Assembly (NCBI GenBank): GCA_025056215.1
Contig: JANWWC010000003.1
Coordinates: forward strand, 186,001-250,000
Length of the DNA: 64,000 nucleotides
Direction: 5' to 3'
Source: Cytophagales bacterium
Lineage (GTDB): Bacteria > Bacteroidota > Bacteroidia > Cytophagales > Flammeovirgaceae
The position numbers and the translations under genes were made by a program. Positions 54,920-64,000 of the stretch are shown here, piece after piece. The first letter of the stretch is position 1. Every line of letters starts with the position of its first letter. The notes beneath the pieces are model-generated. The model was not told the DNA's origin and made no database searches. It worked only from the letters and a program-made list of their open reading frames with translations.

Positions 54920-54950
54920 TTTCGGCTTAAAATTTTTTCTGTTATCAAAA

Positions 54951-54985
54951 AGGGAACTCGTTTCAAAATGAGTTCTTTATTTTTA
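54951..54985 (+). terminator. Candidate terminator of floA
   Basis: A stem GAACTC/GAGTTC (54954-54959 with 54970-54975), extended by weaker pairs, with a 10-base loop and a T-rich tail. It begins 31 bases after the floA stop. Confidence 0.5.
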
Positions 54986-55077
54986 TTTAAGAAACGCTAA
55001 AGATTAGTCGAAATTATTTTAATTTTTACAATAAAAAAGAATTTTTATTATTTTTTTTTAATAAAATGAGCGATTCT

Positions 55078-55108
55078 TTTGCAAAAGTTAAAAATTTATC
55101 TAATTTTG
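55078..55108 (+). promoter_or_regulatory. Promoter of the barrel-like protein gene at 55177
   Basis: TTTG at 55078-55081, a 19-base spacer, and TAATTTTG at 55101-55108 match the Bacteroidota consensus. Transcription would begin about 65 bases before the ATG. Confidence 0.7.
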
Positions 55109-55176
55109 TCGCTGTTATTAGACGTCTATAACAAATTGTATTTGTTTTATTTTACCACTAAAACCTATTATCAACT

Positions 55177-55923
55177 ATGAAAAAAGTAATCAAGGGAACA
55201 TTATTATTACTTATGTCGGTCTCTTTTGCGTTTGCTCAAGAGGAAGAAAAAAAGGGAAGTTTCTCTTTATCTATCAATCACGACATGTTTTTTGGTTTGT
55301 ATCCTGTTGCTGCAGGTATGTATCCCCTTGCTGATAACCTGGATTTTACTTACTACGGAATTATGTGGACAGGAATTAGCAACGGTGGAGGTGGATTCGG
55401 AACTTGGAGCGAGTTTGGAGTAGGCGCAAATATCAAATTAGCAGAAGGAAAATTAGGCGTTAATCCGCAAGTAGGAGTACTTTCTGGATCTTTGTTATCA
55501 AAATCTGCGCGCCCGCTCTTCGGAGAAGGTCTGGTTCCTAATCTTACTGTAAACTTAGGAACTGATAAAATTGAGGGGCAATTATACTTTGGTTATTATA
55601 TGCCACTCGGTAAAAGCAACAATCTTGCTCCTAACACAGACCCCAATATATTTACTCATTATTGGACATTTGCTGGCTATAAAGTAAACAACTTTATAAC
55701 AGTAGGCGCGCATTTCGAGCAGCTAAATCATGAACAAGGTGTAAGAGATACAAACAACAACCCTAAAAGATACAATCTCTATACCTGGCTAGGTCCTTAC
55801 GTAGCGTTTTCTTTAAGCAATGGTTCTGTATTCAAAATGACAGCAGGAGCTAATATTTCAAGCGATGAAGACCGTTCTAAGCATGATGGATTTTATAAAA
55901 TGCAATACATAATCAACTTTTAA
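55177..55923 (+). CDS. Outer-membrane protein of unknown function (DUF6733-like)
   Basis: A 248-residue protein with a signal peptide of about 20 residues ending SFAFAQ and an acidic-basic mature start (EEEKKGSF). The rest is beta-strand-rich with aromatic residues (for example DFTYYGIMWTGIS and GQLYFGYYMPLG) and ends in an aromatic-hydrophobic strand, as in outer-membrane barrels. The family may correspond to DUF6733, an assignment made from memory. It has a strong promoter and a strong terminator, so it is monocistronic and possibly abundant. Confidence 0.72.
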   Translation: MKKVIKGTLLLLMSVSFAFAQEEEKKGSFSLSINHDMFFGLYPVAAGMYPLADNLDFTYYGIMWTGISNGGGGFGTWSEFGVGANIKLAEGKLGVNPQVGVLSGSLLSKSARPLFGEGLVPNLTVNLGTDKIEGQLYFGYYMPLGKSNNLAPNTDPNIFTHYWTFAGYKVNNFITVGAHFEQLNHEQGVRDTNNNPKRYNLYTWLGPYVAFSLSNGSVFKMTAGANISSDEDRSKHDGFYKMQYIINF

Positions 55924-55947
55924 TTAAAACAAGAAATCACGTTTGCA

Positions 55948-55978
55948 AAGTCTCACATATTTTTGTGAGACTTTTTTT
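55948..55978 (+). terminator. Rho-independent terminator of the barrel-like gene
   Basis: A perfect 10-bp stem (55948-55957 with 55964-55973, core AAGTCTCACA) with a 6-base loop, followed by seven Ts. It starts 25 bases after the stop of the barrel-like gene and just before the next gene's ATG at 55997. Confidence 0.9.
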
Positions 55979-55996
55979 GCTAATAAAAAAATCATC

Positions 55997-56650
55997 ATGT
56001 CAGTTCGTCTACGTACTTTAGAAACTATTATTTATCAAATCGCTAAGCACACATTTCATCCTATTCCTCAGTTAAGATACGAGATGTTATCTGATTCTTC
56101 AAAAGAAATGCTGCATGAACTCGTAAAAAAATGGGGAGGAAATCCAAGTAGATTGATAAAATTTCAACCTAGACCTTGGCAAATAGAATTAGAAGGAAAC
56201 ATAGCCGTTTGTCTCGATGAAAATATTAGCTTCAACCGTTATCGCCTAGAAACGTTGTATTATCCTTTTTATCAGACTTTTAAAGGTTTTTCCTTATCCA
56301 ACTATCAGCGCTATTGTCGTCAGTTTGAAACGGAATGTGCTAAAACAGCCACGAACACTCCTACCATTTGGAGCACTCAACAAGGTGAGTACTTTTTTGG
56401 ACCTTCTTCTCCCGTAGGAGAGTGGAACGGAAATGGCTCGAATGGCTTAAAAATGCTTGCTTTTACACATTTTTGGGAGGACCTTACTACTACTTGTTTG
56501 CCTGTAAAAGTCATTCGTATTTCAATCTGGGATAACATCATGATTCAAAAACAATTATTTAGCTTAGATAAAATGTTGCTATCACCTACACCCTCCCAAA
56601 GAGAAGCACTTTCTAAAATGCTGAAAAGAAAACTTGAATCTATTACTTAA
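55997..56650 (+). CDS. Unknown soluble protein of 217 residues
   Basis: A soluble protein with no signal peptide. The chosen ATG at 55997 follows the terminator of the upstream gene; a frame start at 55943 would run through the terminator hairpin and is unlikely. Noticeable segments are a Trp/Pro-rich string (RPWQIELEGNIAV), a Tyr-rich stretch (LYYPFYQTFKGF), and WSTQQGEYFFG. I do not recognise the family and cannot infer a function. Not obviously co-transcribed with its neighbours. Confidence 0.65.
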   Translation: MSVRLRTLETIIYQIAKHTFHPIPQLRYEMLSDSSKEMLHELVKKWGGNPSRLIKFQPRPWQIELEGNIAVCLDENISFNRYRLETLYYPFYQTFKGFSLSNYQRYCRQFETECAKTATNTPTIWSTQQGEYFFGPSSPVGEWNGNGSNGLKMLAFTHFWEDLTTTCLPVKVIRISIWDNIMIQKQLFSLDKMLLSPTPSQREALSKMLKRKLESIT

Positions 56651-56771
56651 AATTTGTTCATGATTTCAAAACTTTCTTAAATTGCGTTGTTTAAAACGAT
56701 TTTTTACTATTACAAAATAAAAACTACCTCCATACGTTGATTGATAAATACTCCAAAATCAGCAATAAATC

Positions 56772-59700
56772 ATGAGTGAAGAAATATTAAAAGCACTAAC
56801 GCAACTTTTCGCTATCATTTCAAAACAAGACGAAGGAGTTTCAGAAACGGAACGAGAGTTTGTGATTAGTTACTTTCGTCAGGAGCTAGATTCAGCAACT
56901 CTAGAAGAATACATCAAAATGTACGACCAATTTGCAGGATACGGAGTAGAAGAAAAAGTCGGAGAAGATGAAGAAAAAAAGAAAACTAAAAAATCGGCTG
57001 TAAATGTAAAGGATTCTGTTCGTACTTTGGCTCTCTGTAAAAAAATTAATAAAACGCTTAATCAGCGCCAAAAAGTCATTGTATTGGTGAAACTTCTAGA
57101 AATGCTCGCCTCCGACAACGACTTTTCGGATTCAAAAATGGAAATTATTCATACTGTTTCTGATGTATTTAATATTCTACCCGAGGAATATCGACTTTTA
57201 GAACGCTTTGCCAAAGAAAATGATATTACCAAATTTACAGATGATGAAAACTATTTAATTTTCGATGAAGAACCACCTATTGGTGAAAATGTCAAAGCCA
57301 AATGGATTGACTCAGGATATTTAGACGGAGAAATCATTTTTGTAAGGCTTAAAAGTGTAGGTTTGTATTTTACCAAATACAACGGAAACGATGAAATTCT
57401 TTTAAATAACAAGGTTGTTCGCAAAGGAAGTTTGTTGCAATTTGCACCGGGTTCCATTTTCAAAACTCCCAAAGGCGCTCCTTTGTACTATTCAGATCTT
57501 GTAAGCAAGTTCAATCAAGATGCAAAAGTAACTCCCATTTCATTTAATGTAGAGAATGTAGAATTTCGATTCCCTAATGGAACTATCGGTTTGCGAAACG
57601 TGAATTTGTCCGAAACGCAAGGGAACCTTATCGGTATTATGGGGGCATCTGGAGCTGGCAAAACCACTTTGCTTAACGTATTAGCAGGTCTAGAGAAACC
57701 TTATAAAGGTTCTGTGAAAATCAATGGATTCGATGTTCATAGAGAACCTAAAAAAATCGAGGGCGTGATTGGATACATCGCACAAGATGACTTGCTTATC
57801 GAAGAACTCACTGTCTATCAGAATCTTTATTACAATGCTAAACTATGTTTTAGAGATTTAAGCGAAGAAGAAATCGACAAAAAAGTAAAAGATACCTTAG
57901 CAAGTTTAGGGTTAGACAGGATTTCTGACCTTGTTGTAGGAAATGTACTCAACAAAAAAATTTCAGGTGGACAACGAAAACGCCTCAATATTGCTTTAGA
58001 ACTTATTCGAGAACCTTCTGTATTATTTGTCGATGAACCTACTTCTGGGCTTTCTTCACGCGATTCTGAAAACGTGATTGACCTTCTCAAAGAGCTTGCT
58101 CTTAAGGGAAAATTAATATTCGTCGTGATTCACCAGCCTTCCTCTGATATCTACAAAATGTTTGACAAAATGTGGATTTTGGACACAGGAGGCTACCCAG
58201 TGTTTTATGGAAACCCTGTAGAGGCTGTAATTTACTTCAAAACTGCTGCTCAACAAGTAGGTGCGGAGCGCGGACAGTGTCCCACTTGTGGTAACGTAAA
58301 TCCAGAACAAATTTTTAATATTATTGAAGCAAAAGTAGTAGATGAATACGGAGAGTTCACAAACAAACGAAAAGTAATGCCTCACGAATGGCACAATCTT
58401 TATCAAGAAAAAATCAAAATAGAAAAAAAACCCGACGTAAATGAACTCCCTCCCAAAAATCTGGCGATTCCTAATCGACTTGTTCAAACGATTATTTTTA
58501 CTACCAGAGACTTTTTATCTAAAGTCAGCAATAAACAATATATGGCAATCAACCTTTTGGAAGCCCCTTTGCTCGCTTTATTGCTTTCATGGGTTATTCG
58601 CTATCGAAAAAATGATGAACTAGAATACATTTACCGGCACAACGATAACATTCCAGCTTACATTTTGATTGCTGTCATTATTGCACTCTTCATGGGACTG
58701 ACCGTTTCGGCAGAAGAAATCATCCATGACCGCAAAATTCAAAAACGAGAAACATTTCTCAATCTCAGCCGCTTCAGTTATCTCTCTTCTAAACTCATTA
58801 TCCTCTTCGGACTCTCTGCCATACAATCGCTTAGTTTCGTGCTAATTGGAAACACTATCTTAGATATTGAAGACCTAAACTGGATGTATTGGCTCGTATT
58901 GTTTACTATTTCTTGCCACGCCAATGTTTTAGGACTCAACATATCGTCTGCATTTAATTCTGCAGTTACGGTATACATCATTATTCCGCTCCTTTTAATT
59001 CCGCAAATGATTTTGTCTGGCTTAATTTTTGACTACGATAAACTCAACAATAGTATAAGCGACAGAGGAAAAGTTCCTCTGATTGCTGATTTTATGGCTT
59101 CTCGCTGGGCTTACGAAGCAATGGCAGTAGAGCAATTTCGTGATAATGACTACAATCGAGAACTTTTTGAAACTGAAATCATAGAAAGCGAAAATAGTTA
59201 TAAAGTCACTTATTGGATTCCTAAACTTCAGGATATTATTAATGAGGTACAAGACGCACTTGAAGGAGAACAAACTCCCGAAAAAAAAGAACTGATTGCA
59301 AACAATCTTACAACAATTGCGAATGAAATTCAGTCAGATGACTTTTTCCGAAACATAGCAAAATTTGATGTGAATCAGTTAAAACTCGAGAATTTCAGAC
59401 CAGAAGTTTTAGAGCAAATCGAGGCTCTTCTTTCATCGGATAATGCTGAAGGCTGTTGGAACTACTACAATACCATTTTCACAGGAGCTACTGAAAAAAA
59501 AGATTCTATTTTATACGTTATGCAACAAAAAGTAGAAAAAGAATACAATATGGAATTCACCAAATTCAAAGATCAATTTTATAACGATGAATTAGCTGAC
59601 TTACTAAAGGGAGCCAATAAACCTGAAAAGTGCGTAGTATCAGAAAACCGCATTGTTCAAGTTATTGATCCTGTTTACAATATTCCTGATTCTTACGGAA

Positions 59701-59999
59701 GATTTTTCTTAGATTATCGTACTCACTTCTTCGCACCTAAAAAAATCTTCATGGGTAAGGAATTCGATACACTTACTTTCAATATCATGGCTATTTGGTT
59801 CATGACTTTCATTTTATACATTGCTCTTTATTTCGAGCTGCTAGCGAAAGCAATCAAGGGAATGGAAAAAATAGGTAGGCGCCTGGAAACTGTCAAAACA
59901 ACTGTTAAAATGCCTAAGATCATTCTTCGGAAGAAAAACATTGTAGCAGCTTTTAGAAAATCGAAGGCAAACAAAGCAGAAGAAACTAAAGAAGCCTAA
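56772..59999 (+). CDS. ABCG-type ABC transporter with TerB-like N-terminal domain
   Basis: A 1075-residue half-transporter with ATPase and permease in one chain. Seen: an N-terminal helical TerB-like domain (about 1-150), then a small FHA-like or beta-rich part (about 160-245), the ABC domain with Walker A GASGAGKTT (291-299), signature ISGGQRKR and VLFVDEPTSGLSS, a CxxC segment (GQCPTCGN, about residue 500), and a C-terminal ABC2-type permease with several helices (about 600-775) plus a long soluble insert and a final helix (about 1010-1030). Bacteroidota carry this family widely, but its substrate is not known. Confidence 0.85.
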   Translation: MSEEILKALTQLFAIISKQDEGVSETEREFVISYFRQELDSATLEEYIKMYDQFAGYGVEEKVGEDEEKKKTKKSAVNVKDSVRTLALCKKINKTLNQRQKVIVLVKLLEMLASDNDFSDSKMEIIHTVSDVFNILPEEYRLLERFAKENDITKFTDDENYLIFDEEPPIGENVKAKWIDSGYLDGEIIFVRLKSVGLYFTKYNGNDEILLNNKVVRKGSLLQFAPGSIFKTPKGAPLYYSDLVSKFNQDAKVTPISFNVENVEFRFPNGTIGLRNVNLSETQGNLIGIMGASGAGKTTLLNVLAGLEKPYKGSVKINGFDVHREPKKIEGVIGYIAQDDLLIEELTVYQNLYYNAKLCFRDLSEEEIDKKVKDTLASLGLDRISDLVVGNVLNKKISGGQRKRLNIALELIREPSVLFVDEPTSGLSSRDSENVIDLLKELALKGKLIFVVIHQPSSDIYKMFDKMWILDTGGYPVFYGNPVEAVIYFKTAAQQVGAERGQCPTCGNVNPEQIFNIIEAKVVDEYGEFTNKRKVMPHEWHNLYQEKIKIEKKPDVNELPPKNLAIPNRLVQTIIFTTRDFLSKVSNKQYMAINLLEAPLLALLLSWVIRYRKNDELEYIYRHNDNIPAYILIAVIIALFMGLTVSAEEIIHDRKIQKRETFLNLSRFSYLSSKLIILFGLSAIQSLSFVLIGNTILDIEDLNWMYWLVLFTISCHANVLGLNISSAFNSAVTVYIIIPLLLIPQMILSGLIFDYDKLNNSISDRGKVPLIADFMASRWAYEAMAVEQFRDNDYNRELFETEIIESENSYKVTYWIPKLQDIINEVQDALEGEQTPEKKELIANNLTTIANEIQSDDFFRNIAKFDVNQLKLENFRPEVLEQIEALLSSDNAEGCWNYYNTIFTGATEKKDSILYVMQQKVEKEYNMEFTKFKDQFYNDELADLLKGANKPEKCVVSENRIVQVIDPVYNIPDSYGRFFLDYRTHFFAPKKIFMGKEFDTLTFNIMAIWFMTFILYIALYFELLAKAIKGMEKIGRRLETVKTTVKMPKIILRKKNIVAAFRKSKANKAEETKEA

Positions 60000-60033
60000 A
60001 AAATCGAGCAATCTACTTTAGGTTGCCTTTATA

Positions 60034-60753
60034 TTAAAGAATCTGTTTTAAACTTTCTAAGGTGATTTTGCCTTCGTAAAAAGCTTTGCCGAACACCACG
60101 CCAAAGAGGTGATTTTTTCTAATCTCTAATAAATCATCAATAGAGCGAACACCTCCGCTCGCAATAAGTTTCAAGTGAGGAAATTTTGATAAAATTCGCT
60201 TATAAAGCTGAACGGAAGGTCCTGAGAGCATTCCATCTTTTGCAATATCCGTACAAAGCACGTACTCAATTCCTATTTCTTTATATTCTTCAATCAATTC
60301 ATAAATAGAGCGCTGCGAATTTTCTTGCCAACCATTTATAGCCACTTGTTCGTTTCGTACATCCGCTGCTAAAATAAATTTTTCAGGTCCATATTTCTGT
60401 ACCCATTCTACGAATAAAGGCTTGTTTATAACGGCAATGCTCCCGCAAGTAACCTGATAAGCTCCTGCGTTCCATACGCTTTCTAAATCAGAAGTGGATT
60501 GAATTCCTCCTCCAAAATCTACCAATAAAGAAGTTTTTGATGCAATTTCTTCTAAAATATCTAAATTTACTATTTTCTTTTGTTTTGCTCCTTCTAAATC
60601 TACCAAATGTATGCGTTTAACTCCAATATCTTCAAAAGATTTTGCAATACTTAAAGGCTGACTAGAATAAATTTTTTGGGTAGTATAATCGCCTTTTGTA
60701 AGGCGAACACACTTGCCTTCTATGATATCTATTGCAGGAATCAACAAACTCAT
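60034..60753 (-). CDS. hisA: Phosphoribosylformimino-5-aminoimidazole carboxamide ribotide isomerase
   Basis: Fourth step of histidine synthesis; isomerises ProFAR to PRFAR in a TIM barrel. Seen: the catalytic Asp8 in PAIDIIEGKCVRLTKGDY, the phosphate-binding DFGGGIQ and SGGVRSIDDL loops, and the second catalytic region AADVR with CTDIAKDGMLSGPS. No other his genes are adjacent; it sits 19 bases downstream of secA in the same direction, so it may be transcribed with secA. Confidence 0.96.
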   Translation of the reverse strand: MSLLIPAIDIIEGKCVRLTKGDYTTQKIYSSQPLSIAKSFEDIGVKRIHLVDLEGAKQKKIVNLDILEEIASKTSLLVDFGGGIQSTSDLESVWNAGAYQVTCGSIAVINKPLFVEWVQKYGPEKFILAADVRNEQVAINGWQENSQRSIYELIEEYKEIGIEYVLCTDIAKDGMLSGPSVQLYKRILSKFPHLKLIASGGVRSIDDLLEIRKNHLFGVVFGKAFYEGKITLESLKQIL

Positions 60754-60772
60754 CGAGATTTATATTTTAAAG

Positions 60773-63700
60773 CTAAGTATTGATGATAACACATTTGTTG
60801 TTCAAAATATCATCTTCTACGTTTTTGTATTTTACATCTGTTTTAATAGTACCATCCGCATAGCGCACGGTTACTTTATCATTTCGATTAAAAGTTTTTG
60901 GGGATATAATCGGCTGTCGTTTAGTTGATAAGAGATTCTCGTCTTTCGCTAACTGAGCTATACGGCGCCAATCATCGGGAGATTGCAAAGATGAATCTAT
61001 GTGAGCCTTTTCTGTTTGAATCTTGCGTTCTTCTGCTTTTCGACGCTTTTCGAGTTCGGCACGGCGTGCCAATTCAGCAGCTTGCATTTGACGAATTTCT
61101 TCACCAGAGCGTTGCTCAATACTTATATGAGTAAGAAAACGCAAGGTATCCATGTTGATTTCGCCTAAAAAGCGCTTGAATAGCTCAAATGCTTCAAATT
61201 TATACACCAACAGCGGGTCCTTTTGCTCGAAAACAGCGTTTTGTACTTGTTGTTTGAGATTGTCCATTTCACGAAGATGCTCTTTCCAGTTTTGGTCGAT
61301 CAAAAAGAGAACAATTACTTGCTCCATTCGAGAAATAATAGCTCTCCCTTGACTTTCGTAAGCGTCTTTTAGCGAAACGCCAATATGAAGCGTAATTTTT
61401 CCATTCGTAAATGGAATAATAATTTCTTGAAATTTGTCAGGAGTATTTAAGTACACATCATTTACCACTGGGAGAGCTCGTTCTATTATATTTTTGCAAC
61501 GCTGTTGATAAGTACGGTGTGCTGCTTGAAAAACTTTTTCAGCTAGCACATCCTTTTTCATCTTTGCGAACTCTTCTTCTTTTACAGGAGACTCAATATT
61601 AAAGTTTTGCAACACAGCTAATTTAAAAGTATTAAAATCGGCAGAAGTTTCTATAATGTTATAGGCAACATCAACAAACAAATTCATGATATCTAATGAA
61701 AGCCGCTCTCCATAGAGTGCGTTTCTGCGCCGCTTATAGATGATATTGCGCTGATTGTTCATCACATCGTCGTATTCGAGAAGTCTTTTTCGCATCGCAA
61801 AGTTGTTTTCTTCTACTTTGCGCTGTGCACGCTCAATAGACCTCGTAATAATAGGGTGTTGAATTACTTCTCCTTCTTCCATACCGAGCCTATCCATGAC
61901 TTTGGCAATGCGTTCGGAGCCAAACAGGCGCATAAGATTATCTTCTAAAGAAACGAAAAATTGAGAACTTCCAGGGTCGCCTTGCCGTCCTGAACGCCCA
62001 CGCAACTGCCTATCCACGCGCCTTGATTCATGTCTTTCTGTTCCGATGATTGCCAAGCCTCCCGCTTTTTTGGCATCCGGGTGCAACTTGATATCAGTTC
62101 CGCGCCCAGCCATATTTGTAGCAATTGTGACAGCAGATGGCTGTCCGGCGCGTGCTACAATTTCAGCCTCGCGCGCATGGTGCTTTGCATTTAAGACTTC
62201 ATGCTCTATTTTGAGGCGTTGAAGCATGCGACTCAAAATTTCTGAATTTTCGACCGAGGTAGTTCCTACCAACACGGGCCTTCCTTTTTTAATTAAGTCC
62301 TGAATCTCTTGTACGACAGCATTGTACTTTTCTCTTACAGTTTTATAAACCTTGTCTTGGTGGTCTATTCGTATGCAAGGCTTATTGGTAGGAATTACAA
62401 CCACGTCAAGTTTATAAATATCCCAAAACTCTGTGGCTTCTGTTTCTGCTGTTCCCGTCATACCTGCTAATTTGTGGTACATACGGAAGTAATTTTGAAG
62501 CGTAATAGTTGCATAAGTTTGAGTAGCTTCTTCGATTTTAACGCCTTCTTTAGCTTCAATGGCTTGGTGCAATCCATCTGAATAGCGCCTTCCTTCCATG
62601 ATGCGCCCTGTTTGCTCGTCTACAATTTTTACTTTTCCATCTATAACCACGTATTCTTTATCGCGCTCGAAAAGCATATATGCTTTCAAAAGTTGATGAA
62701 TAGCATGAATGCGATTAGATTTTATAGCGTATTCTTGCAAGATAGCTTCTTTAGCATCTACCTTTTCTTGGTCAGTTTTAGTTTTATCGTTTTCAATCTC
62801 GTTAAGGAGAATGGGAATGTTGGGCAAAATAAAGAAATTTTCGTCTTCTCCTGCCTTCGTAATCATCTTAATGCCCTTTTCTGTAATATCGATTGTATTA
62901 TGGCGTTCATCGATAGTAAAAAGCAAAGGCTCGTCAGCTTTTGGCATCTCGCGAGCATTATCTTGTAAATAAAAGCTTTCTGTTTTTTGCAAAACTGTTT
63001 TGATGCCAGGTTCACTCAAAAACTTAATAAGTGGCTTATATTTAGGCATTCCGCGATATGCGCGAAACAAAGCAAGCCCTCCTTCTTCATCTTTCAAATT
63101 AGCGGTCAGACGCCTTCTAGCTTCGTTGAGAAAACTATTGACAAGCTTTTTTTGTTCTTCTATCAGATGCACTACGCGGCTCTTAAACATCTGATAAAGC
63201 TCTTCATCCCCTTGTTGAACAGGACCAGAAATAATAAGCGGAGTACGCGCATCATCAATCAGAACAGAGTCTACTTCATCTACCATGGCATAATGTAAGC
63301 GACGTTGCACTACTTCTTCTTTGCTTCTTGCCATGTTATCGCGCAGATAGTCAAAACCAAACTCGTTATTAGTTCCATAAGTAATATCAGCAGCATAAGC
63401 CCTACGACGCTCTTCAGAATTTGGCTGGTATTTATCAATACAATCTACTGTAATACAATGAAACTCCATAAGAGGGCCCATCCATTCACAGTCGCGCCGC
63501 GCTAAGTAATCGTTAACAGTTACAATGTGTACACCTTTCCCAGCCAGAGCGTTTAAATAGGCTGGCAAAGTAGCTACAAGAGTCTTTCCTTCGCCAGTAG
63601 CCATTTCTGCAATTTTTCCTTGGTGCAAAACAATACCTCCAATCAGTTGCACATCGTAATGCACCATATCCCATTTAATAGGGTTGCCTGCTGCTATCCA

Positions 63701-64000
63701 TTCATTAAGCCATATTGCTTTTTCCCCTTGAATTTGGACATTGGATTTCTTAGCTGCTATTTGTTTGTCGAACTCTGTAGCTTTTACTTCGAGTTTCCCA
63801 TTTTCTTTGAAACGGCGCGCTGTTTCTTTCACTACTGCGAACGCTTCAGGGAGAACTTGCATCAAAATTTTTTCTAATTCTTTATTTCGTTCTTTCTCCA
63901 AATTGTCGATTGCCTTAAAATGTTTTTCTTTTTCGACGTAGTCCATCTCAAAGTTTTGAGCAACCGCCTGATGATGAGATTGAATTTTGGCATCGATGCT
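60773..64000 (-). CDS. secA: Preprotein translocase ATPase SecA, 5' end outside window
   Basis: Motor that drives proteins through SecYEG. The frame continues to the right edge without a stop, so the true start lies outside; the ATG at 63946 is internal. Seen, in order: the ATPase string EMATGEGKTLVATLPAYLNAL, VDEVDSVLIDDARTPLIISGP, the NAGRGTDIKL-like NMAGRGTDIKLHPDA, LRGRSGRQGDPGSSQFFVSLED, and the helical scaffold. A long insert within the first nucleotide-binding domain (about 120 extra residues) is typical of Bacteroidota. The C-terminus lacks the zinc-binding CxCGSG tail. Tight upstream of hisA. Confidence 0.97.
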   Translation of the reverse strand, partial: SIDAKIQSHHQAVAQNFEMDYVEKEKHFKAIDNLEKERNKELEKILMQVLPEAFAVVKETARRFKENGKLEVKATEFDKQIAAKKSNVQIQGEKAIWLNEWIAAGNPIKWDMVHYDVQLIGGIVLHQGKIAEMATGEGKTLVATLPAYLNALAGKGVHIVTVNDYLARRDCEWMGPLMEFHCITVDCIDKYQPNSEERRRAYAADITYGTNNEFGFDYLRDNMARSKEEVVQRRLHYAMVDEVDSVLIDDARTPLIISGPVQQGDEELYQMFKSRVVHLIEEQKKLVNSFLNEARRRLTANLKDEEGGLALFRAYRGMPKYKPLIKFLSEPGIKTVLQKTESFYLQDNAREMPKADEPLLFTIDERHNTIDITEKGIKMITKAGEDENFFILPNIPILLNEIENDKTKTDQEKVDAKEAILQEYAIKSNRIHAIHQLLKAYMLFERDKEYVVIDGKVKIVDEQTGRIMEGRRYSDGLHQAIEAKEGVKIEEATQTYATITLQNYFRMYHKLAGMTGTAETEATEFWDIYKLDVVVIPTNKPCIRIDHQDKVYKTVREKYNAVVQEIQDLIKKGRPVLVGTTSVENSEILSRMLQRLKIEHEVLNAKHHAREAEIVARAGQPSAVTIATNMAGRGTDIKLHPDAKKAGGLAIIGTERHESRRVDRQLRGRSGRQGDPGSSQFFVSLEDNLMRLFGSERIAKVMDRLGMEEGEVIQHPIITRSIERAQRKVEENNFAMRKRLLEYDDVMNNQRNIIYKRRRNALYGERLSLDIMNLFVDVAYNIIETSADFNTFKLAVLQNFNIESPVKEEEFAKMKKDVLAEKVFQAAHRTYQQRCKNIIERALPVVNDVYLNTPDKFQEIIIPFTNGKITLHIGVSLKDAYESQGRAIISRMEQVIVLFLIDQNWKEHLREMDNLKQQVQNAVFEQKDPLLVYKFEAFELFKRFLGEINMDTLRFLTHISIEQRSGEEIRQMQAAELARRAELEKRRKAEERKIQTEKAHIDSSLQSPDDWRRIAQLAKDENLLSTKRQPIISPKTFNRNDKVTVRYADGTIKTDVKYKNVEDDILNNKCVIINT

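Noticed and set aside
1-64000. CRISPR array, tRNA, rRNA, insertion sequence or prophage
   Set aside because: No direct-repeat array, cloverleaf-like sequence, ribosomal RNA segment, transposase or phage structural gene was recognised while reading the intergenic regions and the frames.

Overview
The window looks like a chromosome segment of a Bacteroidota bacterium, most likely of the order Cytophagales or a close relative; I do not name a genus. The evidence is an AT-rich genome with almost no Shine-Dalgarno sequences, and promoters of the Bacteroidota type (TTTG, about 19 bases, TAnnTTTG) that fit upstream of several genes (14529-14559, 47899-47928, 55078-55108). The protein families agree: a secreted protein with a type IX secretion type-B tail, an HU-like/SPOR fusion, a FloA flotillin, a fused DppD-DppF type ATPase, a long SecA, and an ABCG-type transporter with a TerB-like N-terminus. 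No rRNA, tRNA, insertion sequence, prophage or CRISPR array was found. Coding density is high, no gene-free stretch exceeds about 300 bases if the small ORF at 38546 is accepted, and several convergent gene pairs overlap at their stop codons.

Layout. 1-0.8 kb: the 3' part of a Cas6-like CRISPR RNA endonuclease, cut by the window edge, so a CRISPR-Cas locus probably lies to the left. 0.8-8.4 kb (minus strand): an OmpR-type response regulator, a LolC/E-like permease, argG, a 1085-residue WG-repeat protein and a small membrane protein. 8.5-16.4 kb: ilvB, a TPR/beta-barrel protein, a five-PAS sensor with no ATPase domain in an operon with a lone 5'-nucleotidase C-terminal-domain lipoprotein, glutamate dehydrogenase and a DCC-family protein. 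16.5-25.6 kb: rhomboid protease, ROK kinase and LUD protein in a tight plus-strand run, then a secreted type IX substrate, rseP, a dipeptide-type ABC ATPase and murD on the minus strand. 25.6-34.5 kb: FadL-like porin, IscA, PabB, NhaD, HU/SPOR protein, ExbB, ExbD, a putative abortive-infection-like membrane protein, and fabH. 34.6-47.8 kb: dnaN, a CPBP-like protein, TPR protein, GT-C-like membrane protein, prmC-ruvA, a SPOR lipoprotein, an unknown low-complexity protein, a GT2 glycosyltransferase, a DASH cryptochrome and an M61 peptidase. 47.9-64 kb: TPR membrane protein and mfd, an RsbW/STAS pair, a toastrack-like protein, floA, an outer-membrane protein, two less well understood genes, hisA and secA (truncated by the right edge).

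Most of the content is housekeeping: amino-acid synthesis, cell wall, protein export, DNA repair and envelope biology. The more unusual items are the Cas6 at the edge, the ExbB-ExbD-abortive-infection-like cluster, the ATPase-less PAS sensor with its nucleotidase-domain neighbour, and a 200-base intergenic region at 20640-20830 with three hairpins and a repeated motif on the minus strand. None of these is proven to be a new system; each is described with a test.
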